The notes beneath the pieces were generated by a model, which made no database searches, was not told where the DNA came from, and saw nothing but the letters and a program-made list of their open reading frames with translations. From NCBI RefSeq assembly GCF_002263515.1, contig NZ_CP022752.1, forward strand, positions 3,162,001 to 3,226,000: a stretch of 64,000 bases of DNA, in the 5' to 3' direction. This document shows positions 35,000 through 43,717 of the stretch, one piece after another; positions within the stretch are counted from its first letter, which is position 1; each line of letters begins with the position of its first letter. The stretch is from Actinopolyspora erythraea (lineage in GTDB: Bacteria > Actinomycetota > Actinomycetes > Mycobacteriales > Pseudonocardiaceae). Both the position numbers and the translations under genes were made by a program.

Positions 35000-36002
35000 G
35001 AGCCTGTTCCTGAACTGATGTTGGTGTCTGGGCTGGGTGTGGAGACAAGAAGGGACTCCTGGTAGATCGATTGGTGTCTAGTCAGTCGCCCTACCGAGGA
35101 GTCCCGGGTGTCATCGTGCCCGAGGTCGTTCAACGCGCCAACGTCAGGGCAGCCTTGTTGCCTACTGGCCACCACGCATCGTCGTTTCACCAGGTCGCGG
35201 CGCTACCCATCGGACACAACCGAGGCCCAGTGGGCAGTCATCGAAGGCTTGTTACCCCCTCCGGGCTGGCTGGCCGGCAGAGGCGGTCGTCGAGCGAAGT
35301 ACTGCCGCCGCGAGATCGTGGACGCGATCTTCTATGTCACCGACAACGGGATCAAGTGGCGATCCCTGCCAGCGGATGTCCCACCATGGTCCACTGTGTA
35401 CAACTATTTCGCGTCCTGGGAAACCCAGGGCATCACCCAAGACATCCTCGACGGTCTGCGCGACCGAGCCCGCATGAGTGAAGGACGCACCGCCGCACCC
35501 AGCGCTGGGATCATCGACTCGGCCTCGATCAAAGCAGCCGACCCCGTCGGCACGGCCACGCGCGGGTTCGACGCAGGCAAGAAGACCAATGGCCGCAAGC
35601 GCCACATCGCCGTCGACACGCTCGGGTTGATGGTGTGTGTCCTAGTCACCAGTGCAAGCGTCCAAGACCGCACCGCGGCCCGCCATCTGTTGGCCCGCCT
35701 GCGCTACCGGTGTCCCACCATCCGCCACCTGTGGGCCGACTCCGGCTACACCGGCACCCTGCTGGACTGGGCAAGAACCCTGTTCGGAATCACGATCGAC
35801 ATCGTCGCCAAACTCGCCGGTCAGACCAGATTCGTCGTGCTCCCCCGACGCTGGGTCGTCGAACGAACCCTGGCCTGGATCAACCAACACCGCCGCTGCG
35901 TGCGCGACTACGAACGCCTCCCCGACCACCACGAAGCCTTCGTCCGCTGGGCCATGATCCACACCACCAGCAAACGACTCACCTAAGTTCAGGAACAGGC
36001 TC
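35000..36002 (+). mobile_element. Complete IS5-family insertion sequence
   Basis: 1,003 bp with inverted ends GAGCCTGTTCCTGAACT and GTTCAGGAACAGGCTC and TAA target duplications at 34997-34999 and 36003-36005. Contains one intact transposase gene. It lies against the 3' end of the whiB gene at 36002, whose TAG stop overlaps the junction but reads the same with or without the IS. Confidence 0.9.
35108..35986 (+). CDS. IS5-family DDE transposase, intact
   Basis: 292 residues from GTG 35108 after GAGGAG. Conserved order: YPSDTTEAQWAVIEGLLPPP, GIKWRSLPADVPPWSTVYNY, first Asp in IIDSASIKAA, GRKRHIAVDTLGL, second Asp in LWADSGYTG and the catalytic Glu in RRWVVERTLAWINQHRR. Single-frame member of the IS5 family (IS1031/ISL2-like subgroup by layout). 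Appears functional. Confidence 0.9.
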   Translation: MSSCPRSFNAPTSGQPCCLLATTHRRFTRSRRYPSDTTEAQWAVIEGLLPPPGWLAGRGGRRAKYCRREIVDAIFYVTDNGIKWRSLPADVPPWSTVYNYFASWETQGITQDILDGLRDRARMSEGRTAAPSAGIIDSASIKAADPVGTATRGFDAGKKTNGRKRHIAVDTLGLMVCVLVTSASVQDRTAARHLLARLRYRCPTIRHLWADSGYTGTLLDWARTLFGITIDIVAKLAGQTRFVVLPRRWVVERTLAWINQHRRCVRDYERLPDHHEAFVRWAMIHTTSKRLT

Positions 36003-36349
36003 TAAGCGATTAGGGTTCGAACGAGTACAGGATCTCTAGGGGGTTGGTCAGCGGGTATGAGCCCGTCCCGTCGCCACGTGGCGAGCAATTGTTCGCGTTC
36101 GCGGGGTGTCATGCCGCCGCGGATGCCGTGCTGGTCGGCGCGGGACTGGATGAGTTCGTCAGCCAGGCATTCGGTGCGCACCGGACATCGGGCGCAGATG
36201 TTTTTCGCGTGCCGACGTCGCCAGTAGGCCTCATGGCCGGATTCAGGGCGTTCATCGGGGCCGTACCACAGTTCGATCGGAGTTCCCGCGCACGCGGCGT
36301 GCTGTTCCCATCCCGATGTCGAGGAGGAAATGCTGGTCATACGAGTCAT
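36002..36349 (-). CDS. WhiB-family iron-sulfur regulator
   Basis: 115 residues with the four-Cys Wbl cluster: Cys in HAACAGTP, then NICARCPVRTEC (CxxCx5C), and the turn GIRGGMTPRER before a basic end. Wbl proteins bind a 4Fe-4S cluster and partner sigma factors. It is the last gene of the minus-strand transfer operon; its ATG overlaps the stop of the GGDEF gene (ATGA at 36346-36349). An IS is inserted right at its stop. Confidence 0.88.
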   Translation of the reverse strand: MTRMTSISSSTSGWEQHAACAGTPIELWYGPDERPESGHEAYWRRRHAKNICARCPVRTECLADELIQSRADQHGIRGGMTPREREQLLATWRRDGLIPADQPPRDPVLVRTLIA

Positions 36350-37056
36350 CGCCGTGCCGTACCGGTGGACATGAGACCGGCGGGCTCACCTTCACGCTGC
36401 GGCGGGCACAGAATGGTCTCCCTGAACTCGGCCACCGTCTGTGGGGAATGCACACGCCATCCGACGCGGTGGGTTTTCGCCTCGTACATGGCGAGATCGG
36501 CACCCTCCAGAGCCTCGTTCAGGTCCGGGGCTGGAGTGGTCACCGTGGTGATGCCCAGTGAGACACCGACGTGCAGCGGCCTGCCGAGGTCGGGCAGCGT
36601 GATCGGCGCGGTCAGCGCGCTCAGCAGTCGATCCAGCTGATCGAGCTCGGACAGGTGGGCGACGAAGGCCAGCTCGTCCCCGCCGAGCCGTCCGGTAACC
36701 GCTGCTGTGCCGAGTTCGGCGTCCAAACGCCTGGCGACGGTGCGCAGCACACGGTCGCCGGTGTGGTGGCCGTGGGTGTCGTTGATGGGTTTGAAGCCGT
36801 CGGGGTCGAGCAGTCCGACAGCATTGGCCTTGGTCAGTGTTCTGGCGGCGGCTGCTTCGAATCCTGTCCGCGTCAGCAGACCGGTGACCGGGTCGCGGTG
36901 AGCACGTGCGAGCTGGCGGGTGCGTATTCGTAGGCGGTAGGCGGTAGCGGCCCATCCAGCGGCCGCGGCCACGGTCGCCGTGCCCAAGGTGGCCGCCGAG
37001 CGTGACGATCGACGGGTCGAGGGAGTCGAGGTCGACATCCATTCGCAGAGGTGCAT
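36346..37056 (-). CDS. GGDEF-domain protein, GGDEL variant
   Basis: 236 residues from ATG 37056 after GAAAGGCAA. An N-terminal hydrophobic segment (ATVAAAAGWAATAYRL) anchors it, followed by DPVTGLLTRTGFE, GLLDPDGFKPINDTHGHHTG and the signature RLGGDELAF, where Phe is replaced by Leu. Other metal and GTP residues are present, so activity is uncertain. Related in layout to the 5721 protein, sharing the HGHH-GD segment. Coupled to whiB by ATGA overlap; placed at the end of the conjugation operon, linking cyclic di-GMP to transfer. Confidence 0.82.
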   Translation of the reverse strand: MHLCEWMSTSTPSTRRSSRSAATLGTATVAAAAGWAATAYRLRIRTRQLARAHRDPVTGLLTRTGFEAAAARTLTKANAVGLLDPDGFKPINDTHGHHTGDRVLRTVARRLDAELGTAAVTGRLGGDELAFVAHLSELDQLDRLLSALTAPITLPDLGRPLHVGVSLGITTVTTPAPDLNEALEGADLAMYEAKTHRVGWRVHSPQTVAEFRETILCPPQREGEPAGLMSTGTARR

Positions 37057-37076
37057 GACGGTTGCCTTTCGACGAG

Positions 37077-37706
37077 TTAGACGTTGTACTGCTGGGTCTC
37101 GTTGTCTCCGGTCGAGATCGTGTCCGTGTCCGTCGAGAACCGGTCGGTGCGGGCTGGCGCTCCGCTGTCGCGGTGGCGGCCGTCCAGGCAGTGGGGATGG
37201 GCCCAGTCGGTCAGTCGCGCGGCGAATCCGGGCCGCCATTGGTGGTGCCAGTACTGGGCGTCGCGAACGTTGGCGGTGGCGCCGATGTTGGCGCGGCGCC
37301 AGGTGTAGGCCAGCGTGGCGATCTCCATCGCCAAGCCGGGGTGATGGCGCCAGCAGGGTGGTATCGGATGGGAGGATCCGCCTGGGATGCCGACGTAGGT
37401 GACGTTGTGCCAGGCCACGAAGTTCTCCACAGTCCATAAAGGACTGTTCTCCTCGTCGCGGTGTTGGCGGTCTTCGGCGGCTGCGGGTGGGGTGTACAGC
37501 ACCCAGGGGGCGGGCTGGTCTTCGACGGGGTCGTTGTCCTCGGTGTTTTCGAGAGCTTCGAGCCGGTTGTCGAGGGCGTTGAGACGTGTGGAGAGGCTGC
37601 TGACCACGTCGGTGAGGGTGTTGACCTGGGCCTGCAGGTCTCGCAGTGTGCGGTCGGTGTCGGACTGGCGAAAGCGTGCGGGAGTGATGCCCTCGTCGTC
37701 GGTCAC
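37077..37706 (-). CDS. DUF4913 family protein
   Basis: 209 residues. N-terminal coiled coil (LQAQVNTLTDVVSSLSTRLN), then VENFVAWHNVTYVGIPG, LPPCW-like PIPPCWRHHPGLAMEIATLA and WHHQWRPGFAARL, the pattern of DUF4913 proteins encoded by actinobacterial plasmids and ICEs. Its ATG overlaps the T4CP stop by ATGA. Probably a cytosolic accessory of transfer. Confidence 0.8.
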   Translation of the reverse strand: MTDDEGITPARFRQSDTDRTLRDLQAQVNTLTDVVSSLSTRLNALDNRLEALENTEDNDPVEDQPAPWVLYTPPAAAEDRQHRDEENSPLWTVENFVAWHNVTYVGIPGGSSHPIPPCWRHHPGLAMEIATLAYTWRRANIGATANVRDAQYWHHQWRPGFAARLTDWAHPHCLDGRHRDSGAPARTDRFSTDTDTISTGDNETQQYNV

Positions 37707-39592
37707 GGTTTTCCGTCCTCCTCGGCCACGGTGGGTGTGTTACCGGGTTGTGACGCGGTGGGCAGGGGGTAGCCACCGGGTGAGACGGGCGGCTGCCCGT
37801 GGCGGATGGTTTCGACGTCGGCGCGTAGCTGGGTCCAGTCGCGGCGCCGGGTGACATCGAGGGTGTGGGCGAGGATGGGGTCGAGGTGGCGGTGGAACAC
37901 CAAGACGCGGCCGCGGTCGAGGGTGCGCACGGCGCCGGGCCGGTAGGTGGGCACGGTTTCGGTGCCGATGGAGGTGCGGGAGGTGCCCAGCAAGCCGTCG
38001 GACTGCTGCTGGTAGCGCCGTCGCTCATGGTGGCCGGTCAGGGTGGAGGCCCACTCCAGGGTTTGGGGGTCTTTGATTCCTCCCCAGAGGGTGAGTGTGG
38101 TGGTGTTGTCGAGTAGTTGGCGCCGCCCGGTTTCCTCGTAGAGGATCTCCAGGTGCGCCAGGGATTGGGCGGCCCAGTCGATGCGGACCCCGCGTCCGGC
38201 GGAGTCGGCCAGGATCTCGGGCAGTCGTGGGATCGGGGTGGCGTCGAAGAGTTCGTCGAGCACGTTGGTGGCCGGTGGGTCCAGCCGCCGGTGCGGGTAG
38301 GACAGTGCCACGTCTTGTTCGGTGGTCAGGATGTCTTCGACCAGGGCGGTCAGGATCGGGCGGACTTGGGCGGACTGGTGTTCGCCGGCGATGAGGAACA
38401 GGGAGCCGTGGTTGTCGATGAAGCTGCCGACATCGAATTCCTGACCCGGTTCGGGGGCGCACAGTTGTCGCAGCTGCGGGTCCAGCCAGGGTTCGATGAC
38501 GCGGCGTACGCTCAACCACACCGCATCCGAGGTTTCGGCGACCATGCCGATCTCGGCTCGTAGGTTGTCGGCCAGTTCGGGGAATCCGTAGTGGCGCAGC
38601 AGTTCGACCGGTTCCTGGTCGGGCGGTTTGGTGATGGCCCAAGTGACCAGGTCACCGACCTCACGCCGGTCGTGGGCAGCGGCGATGAGATAGCTCTGCA
38701 CCACGGTTTTGGCGCGTTCACGGAAGACCTTGTCGTTGCCACCGATGTTTTCCAGTCCCACGGCGGCGGCGTCGACGAGGGTTTCGGCCCGTCGACGGGC
38801 GACGGTGAACTCGGTGCAGCCGGTGATCGGGGAATAGCGCACCCTCGCGGGCCAGGACACCTCGCCGGTAGTGTCGAACACCAGCACCGGCCCGGCCTGC
38901 TCGCGGCGGGTGCGGGCCAGCGCGGCGAATTCGACCAGGTCCGGTTTGGTCGTCGAGCACAACAGTGCGCCCGGGGCGGACAAGGCTTTGTGCACCAGGT
39001 CGGTGCGGGATTTGCCCGACTGGGTGGGAGCGAACGCGCCGGTGGGGTTTTCCAGTGGGACGCACAAACGCTGGCGGTTCGGCCCGCGGTGCAGCGGTAC
39101 GGCCAGTTCCTCCAGCGGGGCGCGGCGTCGCTCGCGGGGGCTGAGTCCGGGGCGGGTCCAGTGGGCGGTTCGGCGGGCGGCCTCCGGTGAGAGTTCGCGG
39201 CGGATGTCCTCCCGGGAGGCATGCCCCGGGGTGGAGGGTCCGAATCGGCGCCAAGCCACCACGATCCCTGTGGTTATCACGGCAGTCCCTGTGGCTAGTA
39301 TTGTCACGGTGACAATCCAGTACAGGTCGGCCTGACCGGTCAGTGCCGTTTCCCACGGGGCACCGAGTCCGGCGGTCGGCTCGGTGGGGTGGGTGAGCAC
39401 GCCGAGTGTTCTGTGGACCCACGTGTCGAAGCCGGGGACGGCCCAGGGGCCGCCCGCCAGCGTGGTGGCCACGGCAACACCGGTCATCAAGGCGGCGGCC
39501 AGAGCCAGCAGCGCACCGAGCACCGCGACCAGCAATCCCATCAGCGCGAGGTCGCGATCGGTGGCCGGTGACAGTCGACGATGTGTGCTCAT
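37703..39592 (-). CDS. VirD4/TraD-type coupling protein (T4CP)
   Basis: 629 residues from ATG 39592 after AAGGGA. Two N-terminal membrane segments (about 15-45 and 90-115), Walker A FAPTQSGKSRTDLV near 188-200, and late motifs VLDELFDATPIPRLPEIL and IDWAAQSLAHLE typical of TraG/VirD4 coupling ATPases. It would bring the relaxase-DNA complex to the secretion channel. ATGA overlaps at both ends with its neighbours indicate translational coupling. Confidence 0.9.
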   Translation of the reverse strand: MSTHRRLSPATDRDLALMGLLVAVLGALLALAAALMTGVAVATTLAGGPWAVPGFDTWVHRTLGVLTHPTEPTAGLGAPWETALTGQADLYWIVTVTILATGTAVITTGIVVAWRRFGPSTPGHASREDIRRELSPEAARRTAHWTRPGLSPRERRRAPLEELAVPLHRGPNRQRLCVPLENPTGAFAPTQSGKSRTDLVHKALSAPGALLCSTTKPDLVEFAALARTRREQAGPVLVFDTTGEVSWPARVRYSPITGCTEFTVARRRAETLVDAAAVGLENIGGNDKVFRERAKTVVQSYLIAAAHDRREVGDLVTWAITKPPDQEPVELLRHYGFPELADNLRAEIGMVAETSDAVWLSVRRVIEPWLDPQLRQLCAPEPGQEFDVGSFIDNHGSLFLIAGEHQSAQVRPILTALVEDILTTEQDVALSYPHRRLDPPATNVLDELFDATPIPRLPEILADSAGRGVRIDWAAQSLAHLEILYEETGRRQLLDNTTTLTLWGGIKDPQTLEWASTLTGHHERRRYQQQSDGLLGTSRTSIGTETVPTYRPGAVRTLDRGRVLVFHRHLDPILAHTLDVTRRRDWTQLRADVETIRHGQPPVSPGGYPLPTASQPGNTPTVAEEDGKP

Positions 39593-40698
39593 GTCCGATT
39601 CCCTTGTGGCGCAGTGGGTTCGGCGACGCGGCGGATGGCGACGATGTCGTCGTTCCAGGCGGAGAGTTTCTCGAGGATGACGCCGGTGTCTGTGTCGTAG
39701 GCGTTGACGATGAGTCCGTGCCCGGCGTACAGCCCCACGTGTCGGGGGTTGGCCGGAGAGCCGAGCGAGCCGGGGATGAACACGAGATCGCCTGGGGCCA
39801 GTTTGGCGATGGAGCCGACCGCGCGTCCGTCGTGGACCTGGTTGGTGGTGCCTGCCGAGATGCCCACCCCGGCATGTGCCCAGGCGGCCTGGGTGAGCCC
39901 GGAGCAGTCGAACGCGTTGGGTCCTTTGGCGCCCCACACATACGGCGCGCCGAGTTTGCTCAGTGCGTATTTCACGGCCGCGCGGCGGCGCGGATCGTCG
40001 GGCAGGGTGAAATCGTCCGGGATCTTCTGCGGATCCAGCGGCAGGTCGGAGCCGCCCCGGTTGGCGCAGCCCAGTGCGGCCCGGTGCTTCTCGCCGGTGT
40101 CGTTACCGGTGTCGGGAGGCTCGTCGGCGCTGGGGGGTGGGTTGTTCGGCCCGGTCCAGAACCGCCGCATCAGCGCCCGAGCGGGTGGTTCCTGCGGGGC
40201 GTAGCGGTCGGGGTAGGCGCTGTGCTGCACTGCCTGCTGGGCCCGGCCCGGCGGCATGGAATACCACCCGTCGAGGGCGAGGAGATGGTCGAGGAACTCG
40301 TTGGTGGCATAAACGGGGTTGAGGATCTGTTCCGGGCTGCCCCAGTTTTTGCTGGGGCGCTGTTGAAAGAGCCCGAGACTGTCGCGGTCGCCGTGGTCGA
40401 GGTTGCGTAGCCGACTTTCGACGATGGCGGTGGACAGGGCCAGCACCGCCGCGCGCTGGGGCAGTTCACGGCGCATCACCACGGTGGTGATGGTGCGGGC
40501 GTTGGTCAGCTGCGCGGAGCTCCAGTGTCGCTGGCCGATCTGCTGGGGCGGTCCGCCCGGCCCACCGACGGCGGCGCACGATCCGAGTACGGCGGCCGCG
40601 CCGCCGGTGACCGACAGGAAGGTGAGGCCGATCAGGGCCATCGGCAGCACGACCAGGAGCGCCAGTGGGGCCGCGATCAGGCCGACTTTGCCGCTCAT
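39589..40698 (-). CDS. Bifunctional cell-wall hydrolase with NlpC/P60 domain
   Basis: 369 residues. A membrane/signal segment (residues 6-40), a lysozyme-like/transglycosylase region with Glu in STAIVESRLRNLDHGDRDS and GLFQQRPSKNWG, and a C-terminal NlpC/P60 domain with catalytic Cys in FDCSGL (about 265) and His in PRHVGLY (about 320). It opens peptidoglycan for the conjugation channel, like Tn916 Orf14 or TcpG. ATGA overlaps with VirB4 and T4CP genes. Confidence 0.9.
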   Translation of the reverse strand: MSGKVGLIAAPLALLVVLPMALIGLTFLSVTGGAAAVLGSCAAVGGPGGPPQQIGQRHWSSAQLTNARTITTVVMRRELPQRAAVLALSTAIVESRLRNLDHGDRDSLGLFQQRPSKNWGSPEQILNPVYATNEFLDHLLALDGWYSMPPGRAQQAVQHSAYPDRYAPQEPPARALMRRFWTGPNNPPPSADEPPDTGNDTGEKHRAALGCANRGGSDLPLDPQKIPDDFTLPDDPRRRAAVKYALSKLGAPYVWGAKGPNAFDCSGLTQAAWAHAGVGISAGTTNQVHDGRAVGSIAKLAPGDLVFIPGSLGSPANPRHVGLYAGHGLIVNAYDTDTGVILEKLSAWNDDIVAIRRVAEPTAPQGNRT

Positions 40699-42209
40699 CG
40701 CGTCTCCCCACCGTTTCCGCGCAGGTGGGCGTTGGTGTCGAAGGCGTTCTGTTCGACGCGGGAGAGCACGGTTTGGACTTTGTAGCCGGGGCTGTTTTCC
40801 AGCTTCCACAACGCCCGGCCGGTGCGTTCCATGCACCAGCCGGTGGTGACCTCGGATTCTTTGGTTGACAGAGCGAAGTCTCCCGCCAGCTCGTCGGCGA
40901 CCCGGGTGGATTGTCCGAACAGGATCCGTGTGCTGCACAGGGCCAGCAGGTCTTTGGCGATGGCGACCTCTTGGGAGCCCGCGCTGCCGACGGAGAGGAA
41001 ATCGCTGGGTTTGTGGCCGACGAGGATCTGGATTTTCTGCTCGGCGCGGGAGAGCCGCAGGTCCGAGTCGACTGCTTGCACGGCTTTCGAGCCCAGCCGC
41101 ATTTGGCGCCAGACCTCGTCGCGCACGACGATGCGGATCTCGCCGTCGTCCTGCAGATCGGTGATCATCGATGACCACGAGCCCAGGCAGGTCAACGCCA
41201 CCGCCACGGCCTGGTCACCGCGGCCGCGCAGTCGGGAGAGGTCCATGGACTGGATCGGGGCCTGCCAGTCCAGGTCGAAATTGGTGGGTTCGTCGAACAG
41301 TCCGGACAGCGGGCCGGTGATGAGGTTGGCCAGCGCGTCGGTGATCGGCCGCAGTGTGTCGAGGAACTGGCGCCGGTCGGCGAAGCGGGTCTCACGCCAG
41401 AGCTGTTCGTCCGGATCGGCCAGTTCGCGCTGCACGTCGGGAATGGTGACCGGGCGCAACCGGCTGGCGCCGTCGGTCGTGCCGAGCAGTCGACGCAGCA
41501 CCTGGGCAAGCACAGCCTCGTCGGTCACGGTGGGCGCGTAGCCCTGGGCTTCGGCCAACGCGACGAGGAGCTTGACCCACCGGGCCAGCAGCGCGTCGAG
41601 TTCGTCGCGTTGCCGCTGGGCTGACCACGAGTCCCACCGGGCGGCGATCGGCCCCAGGTCCAGCGCGTTGAGGCGGGTGGACAGTCCCCGTCCCAGCGCG
41701 ATCGGGCTGATGCCCAGTGCGCGCAGCAGGGGTGAATACTCGCCTTTCACGTCGCCGGAGATCAGCGTTTTGGTGCCAAACAGCATCATGCGCAGCAAAA
41801 AAGCGACCACGGTGCTGCTTTTGCCCCGTCCTGGTTCGCCGAAGACGACCAGGTTCGGATTGGTGGTCAGCCCGCGCAGTACCCAGTCGACGGGATGGGC
41901 GTAGAACGCGCTGCCGGACAACGTGTCGTAGCCGATTCGGGCCCCCACCGCCGGGATACCGTTGGCGGCCAGCAGTGGGAACAGTCCGCCGATCTCGCTG
42001 GTGGTGGCCTGATACACCGTCATCGGCGCGGCGACCGGGGACCACCCGTGCCCGGGGCGGGAGCGGCCGCGACGGGGAGCCCGCGGCCGGTTGATCCGCT
42101 CACCCCGCGAAGGCGGCGGTGTGGGGTGTGCTGGTGAGGGAATGTGCGGCAGGGTCTGGCCGGTGTCGCGGAGCAGTTGGGCGGCGCCGCGTGGGGGTGT
42201 GCGGGTCAC
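40695..42209 (-). CDS. VirB4-like conjugation ATPase
   Basis: 504 residues from GTG 42209 after GAGGAGG. Walker A FGEPGRGKSST at 123-132, Walker B-like IRIVVRDEVW near 355, and ISGDVKGEYSPL. It lacks the N-terminal VirB4 half, which is supplied by the preceding SCO6880-family gene, a split arrangement typical of actinobacterial T4SS. Energises the secretion machine at the membrane. Confidence 0.88.
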   Translation of the reverse strand: MTRTPPRGAAQLLRDTGQTLPHIPSPAHPTPPPSRGERINRPRAPRRGRSRPGHGWSPVAAPMTVYQATTSEIGGLFPLLAANGIPAVGARIGYDTLSGSAFYAHPVDWVLRGLTTNPNLVVFGEPGRGKSSTVVAFLLRMMLFGTKTLISGDVKGEYSPLLRALGISPIALGRGLSTRLNALDLGPIAARWDSWSAQRQRDELDALLARWVKLLVALAEAQGYAPTVTDEAVLAQVLRRLLGTTDGASRLRPVTIPDVQRELADPDEQLWRETRFADRRQFLDTLRPITDALANLITGPLSGLFDEPTNFDLDWQAPIQSMDLSRLRGRGDQAVAVALTCLGSWSSMITDLQDDGEIRIVVRDEVWRQMRLGSKAVQAVDSDLRLSRAEQKIQILVGHKPSDFLSVGSAGSQEVAIAKDLLALCSTRILFGQSTRVADELAGDFALSTKESEVTTGWCMERTGRALWKLENSPGYKVQTVLSRVEQNAFDTNAHLRGNGGETR

Positions 42210-43717
42210 AGCAGACCTCCTCGCGCGTTCGGGAGTCCGATACCGAGAGGCAGGCAGGCGGCCACGAACGCGCTGTCCTGGGCGAGATCGAGTCGTAGTA
42301 GGCGGAACCGGCCGGCGGCGTCGTTTTCCAGCCGGGCGGCGTGATCCTCCACCGGCCGGTCAGCGGGCACGGTCACCGCCGCGGCCGCGGCGTAGCGCAC
42401 GAGCGAGTGCCCGGCGGCCACGGCTTGTTCCTGGGCTCGGGCTCCGCCGGCTTCGCGGTCGTCGGCCGCGCTGGCCGAGAATCCTTTCGACGCTTTGTAG
42501 TCGCGCATCACTCCGGAGCGGAACCGGTAGCCCTGCACCGAGCGGGAGGCGGCACGTGAACCCAACACCTCGTAGTGCATCGCCAGGCACCGGCGTTCCC
42601 CAGCGGATTTGACCGCCAGCAGTGGGGCGAGTGAGCCGAACACGGTGCCGGATTCGGGCATGAGCACGCTGTAGGAGACCGTGGAGTAGGCGTCGTGGTC
42701 GTAGCGCCGCCATCCCGGCGTGGGGGCCTGGGTCGGTCCCGCCGCTGCCAGCGGCAACCTCACCTCGTCGCTCTCCGATCCGGTCAGCTGCCCGGCCCGC
42801 AACACCGCCGAACTGTCGGGATTGAACCCGGTGCGGATCGCCTCGGCCAACCCGCTGCCGGACAGCCACTCCACACTGCCGGCGCCGAGGGCTTTGAGCG
42901 GGTCCTCGAGCCCGTCGAGCACGCGGTAGAGCACCCGTGCGCGGCCCTCGACTCCGCCTCCGGCAGCGGCGGCGGGTTTGCGTAGCGCGTCCTCCGGGCC
43001 GGACACCGTCACGAAGACCTCGTGGCGCACCGAGACCGCCCCGATGGTGCGGTCGAGTTCGTCGACCGCGCGGCGGGCCAGATCCGGCGCCTCGGCCACA
43101 TCGTGGCGGGCACGCCACACCTCGTACTCGGTGCCGTCATCGGGCACGGTGCGCACCAGCAGCGACAGCCGGTCGACGACGTCGCGGTGCCCGATCGAGA
43201 GCAACATGCTGCCCAGCCGAGACGCCAACCGGTCACACTCCTCGGCCGAGAGCAGCCCCACCCCGGTGTGGGTCACTCGGGCGGTAGCGCCCCATCGTCC
43301 TTCGCCGGTGTCGTGGATCAGGCATACTCTTCCGTGGTGCTGAAACACCGGACCGTCCGGAAACGACACCCGTTGAAGCACACCGGGCAAATCCGGTTCG
43401 TTCGGATCATCCAACTCACCGGCAGCAGCGCGGGACTGCCACCGTGACCACCCCAAGGCCGCCCCGAGCTGGTACAGCAGCACATGGGCCAGCCACCGCA
43501 GCGCCGGGCGGCCCCGTACCGGCACCACCACCAGTGCCGCTGCGAGTCCGCACACTCCGGCCAGAATCAATGCCCGCAGGAACTGTCCGGCTGAGACGGT
43601 CCACAGCACCGGCACTGCCAGGACAAGGCAGGCTAGCGCTTGCGCGGGGGACAGTCCCATGATCCAGCCGGGCTTTTCCCGCCGGGCCAGGCCTCGATAA
43701 ATCCGTACGCTGCTCAT
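42206..43717 (-). CDS. SCO6880-family T4SS protein (PrgI/VirB4 N-terminal-like)
   Basis: 503 residues. Starts RIYRGLARREKPGW, then two membrane segments (PrgI/VirB3-like, residues 20-70) and a long soluble part without a P-loop that resembles the N-terminal half of VirB4. This matches the SCO6880 family of actinobacterial conjugation clusters. TGATG overlap with the upstream gene and GTGA overlap with the VirB4 gene. Confidence 0.85.
   Translation of the reverse strand: MSSVRIYRGLARREKPGWIMGLSPAQALACLVLAVPVLWTVSAGQFLRALILAGVCGLAAALVVVPVRGRPALRWLAHVLLYQLGAALGWSRWQSRAAAGELDDPNEPDLPGVLQRVSFPDGPVFQHHGRVCLIHDTGEGRWGATARVTHTGVGLLSAEECDRLASRLGSMLLSIGHRDVVDRLSLLVRTVPDDGTEYEVWRARHDVAEAPDLARRAVDELDRTIGAVSVRHEVFVTVSGPEDALRKPAAAAGGGVEGRARVLYRVLDGLEDPLKALGAGSVEWLSGSGLAEAIRTGFNPDSSAVLRAGQLTGSESDEVRLPLAAAGPTQAPTPGWRRYDHDAYSTVSYSVLMPESGTVFGSLAPLLAVKSAGERRCLAMHYEVLGSRAASRSVQGYRFRSGVMRDYKASKGFSASAADDREAGGARAQEQAVAAGHSLVRYAAAAAVTVPADRPVEDHAARLENDAAGRFRLLRLDLAQDSAFVAACLPLGIGLPNARGGLL

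Noticed and set aside
36346..38028. 560-residue fusion of a GGDEF protein with an upstream region
   Set aside because: The upstream part overlaps the DUF4913 and coupling-protein genes and is low-complexity; a good ribosome binding site precedes ATG 37056.
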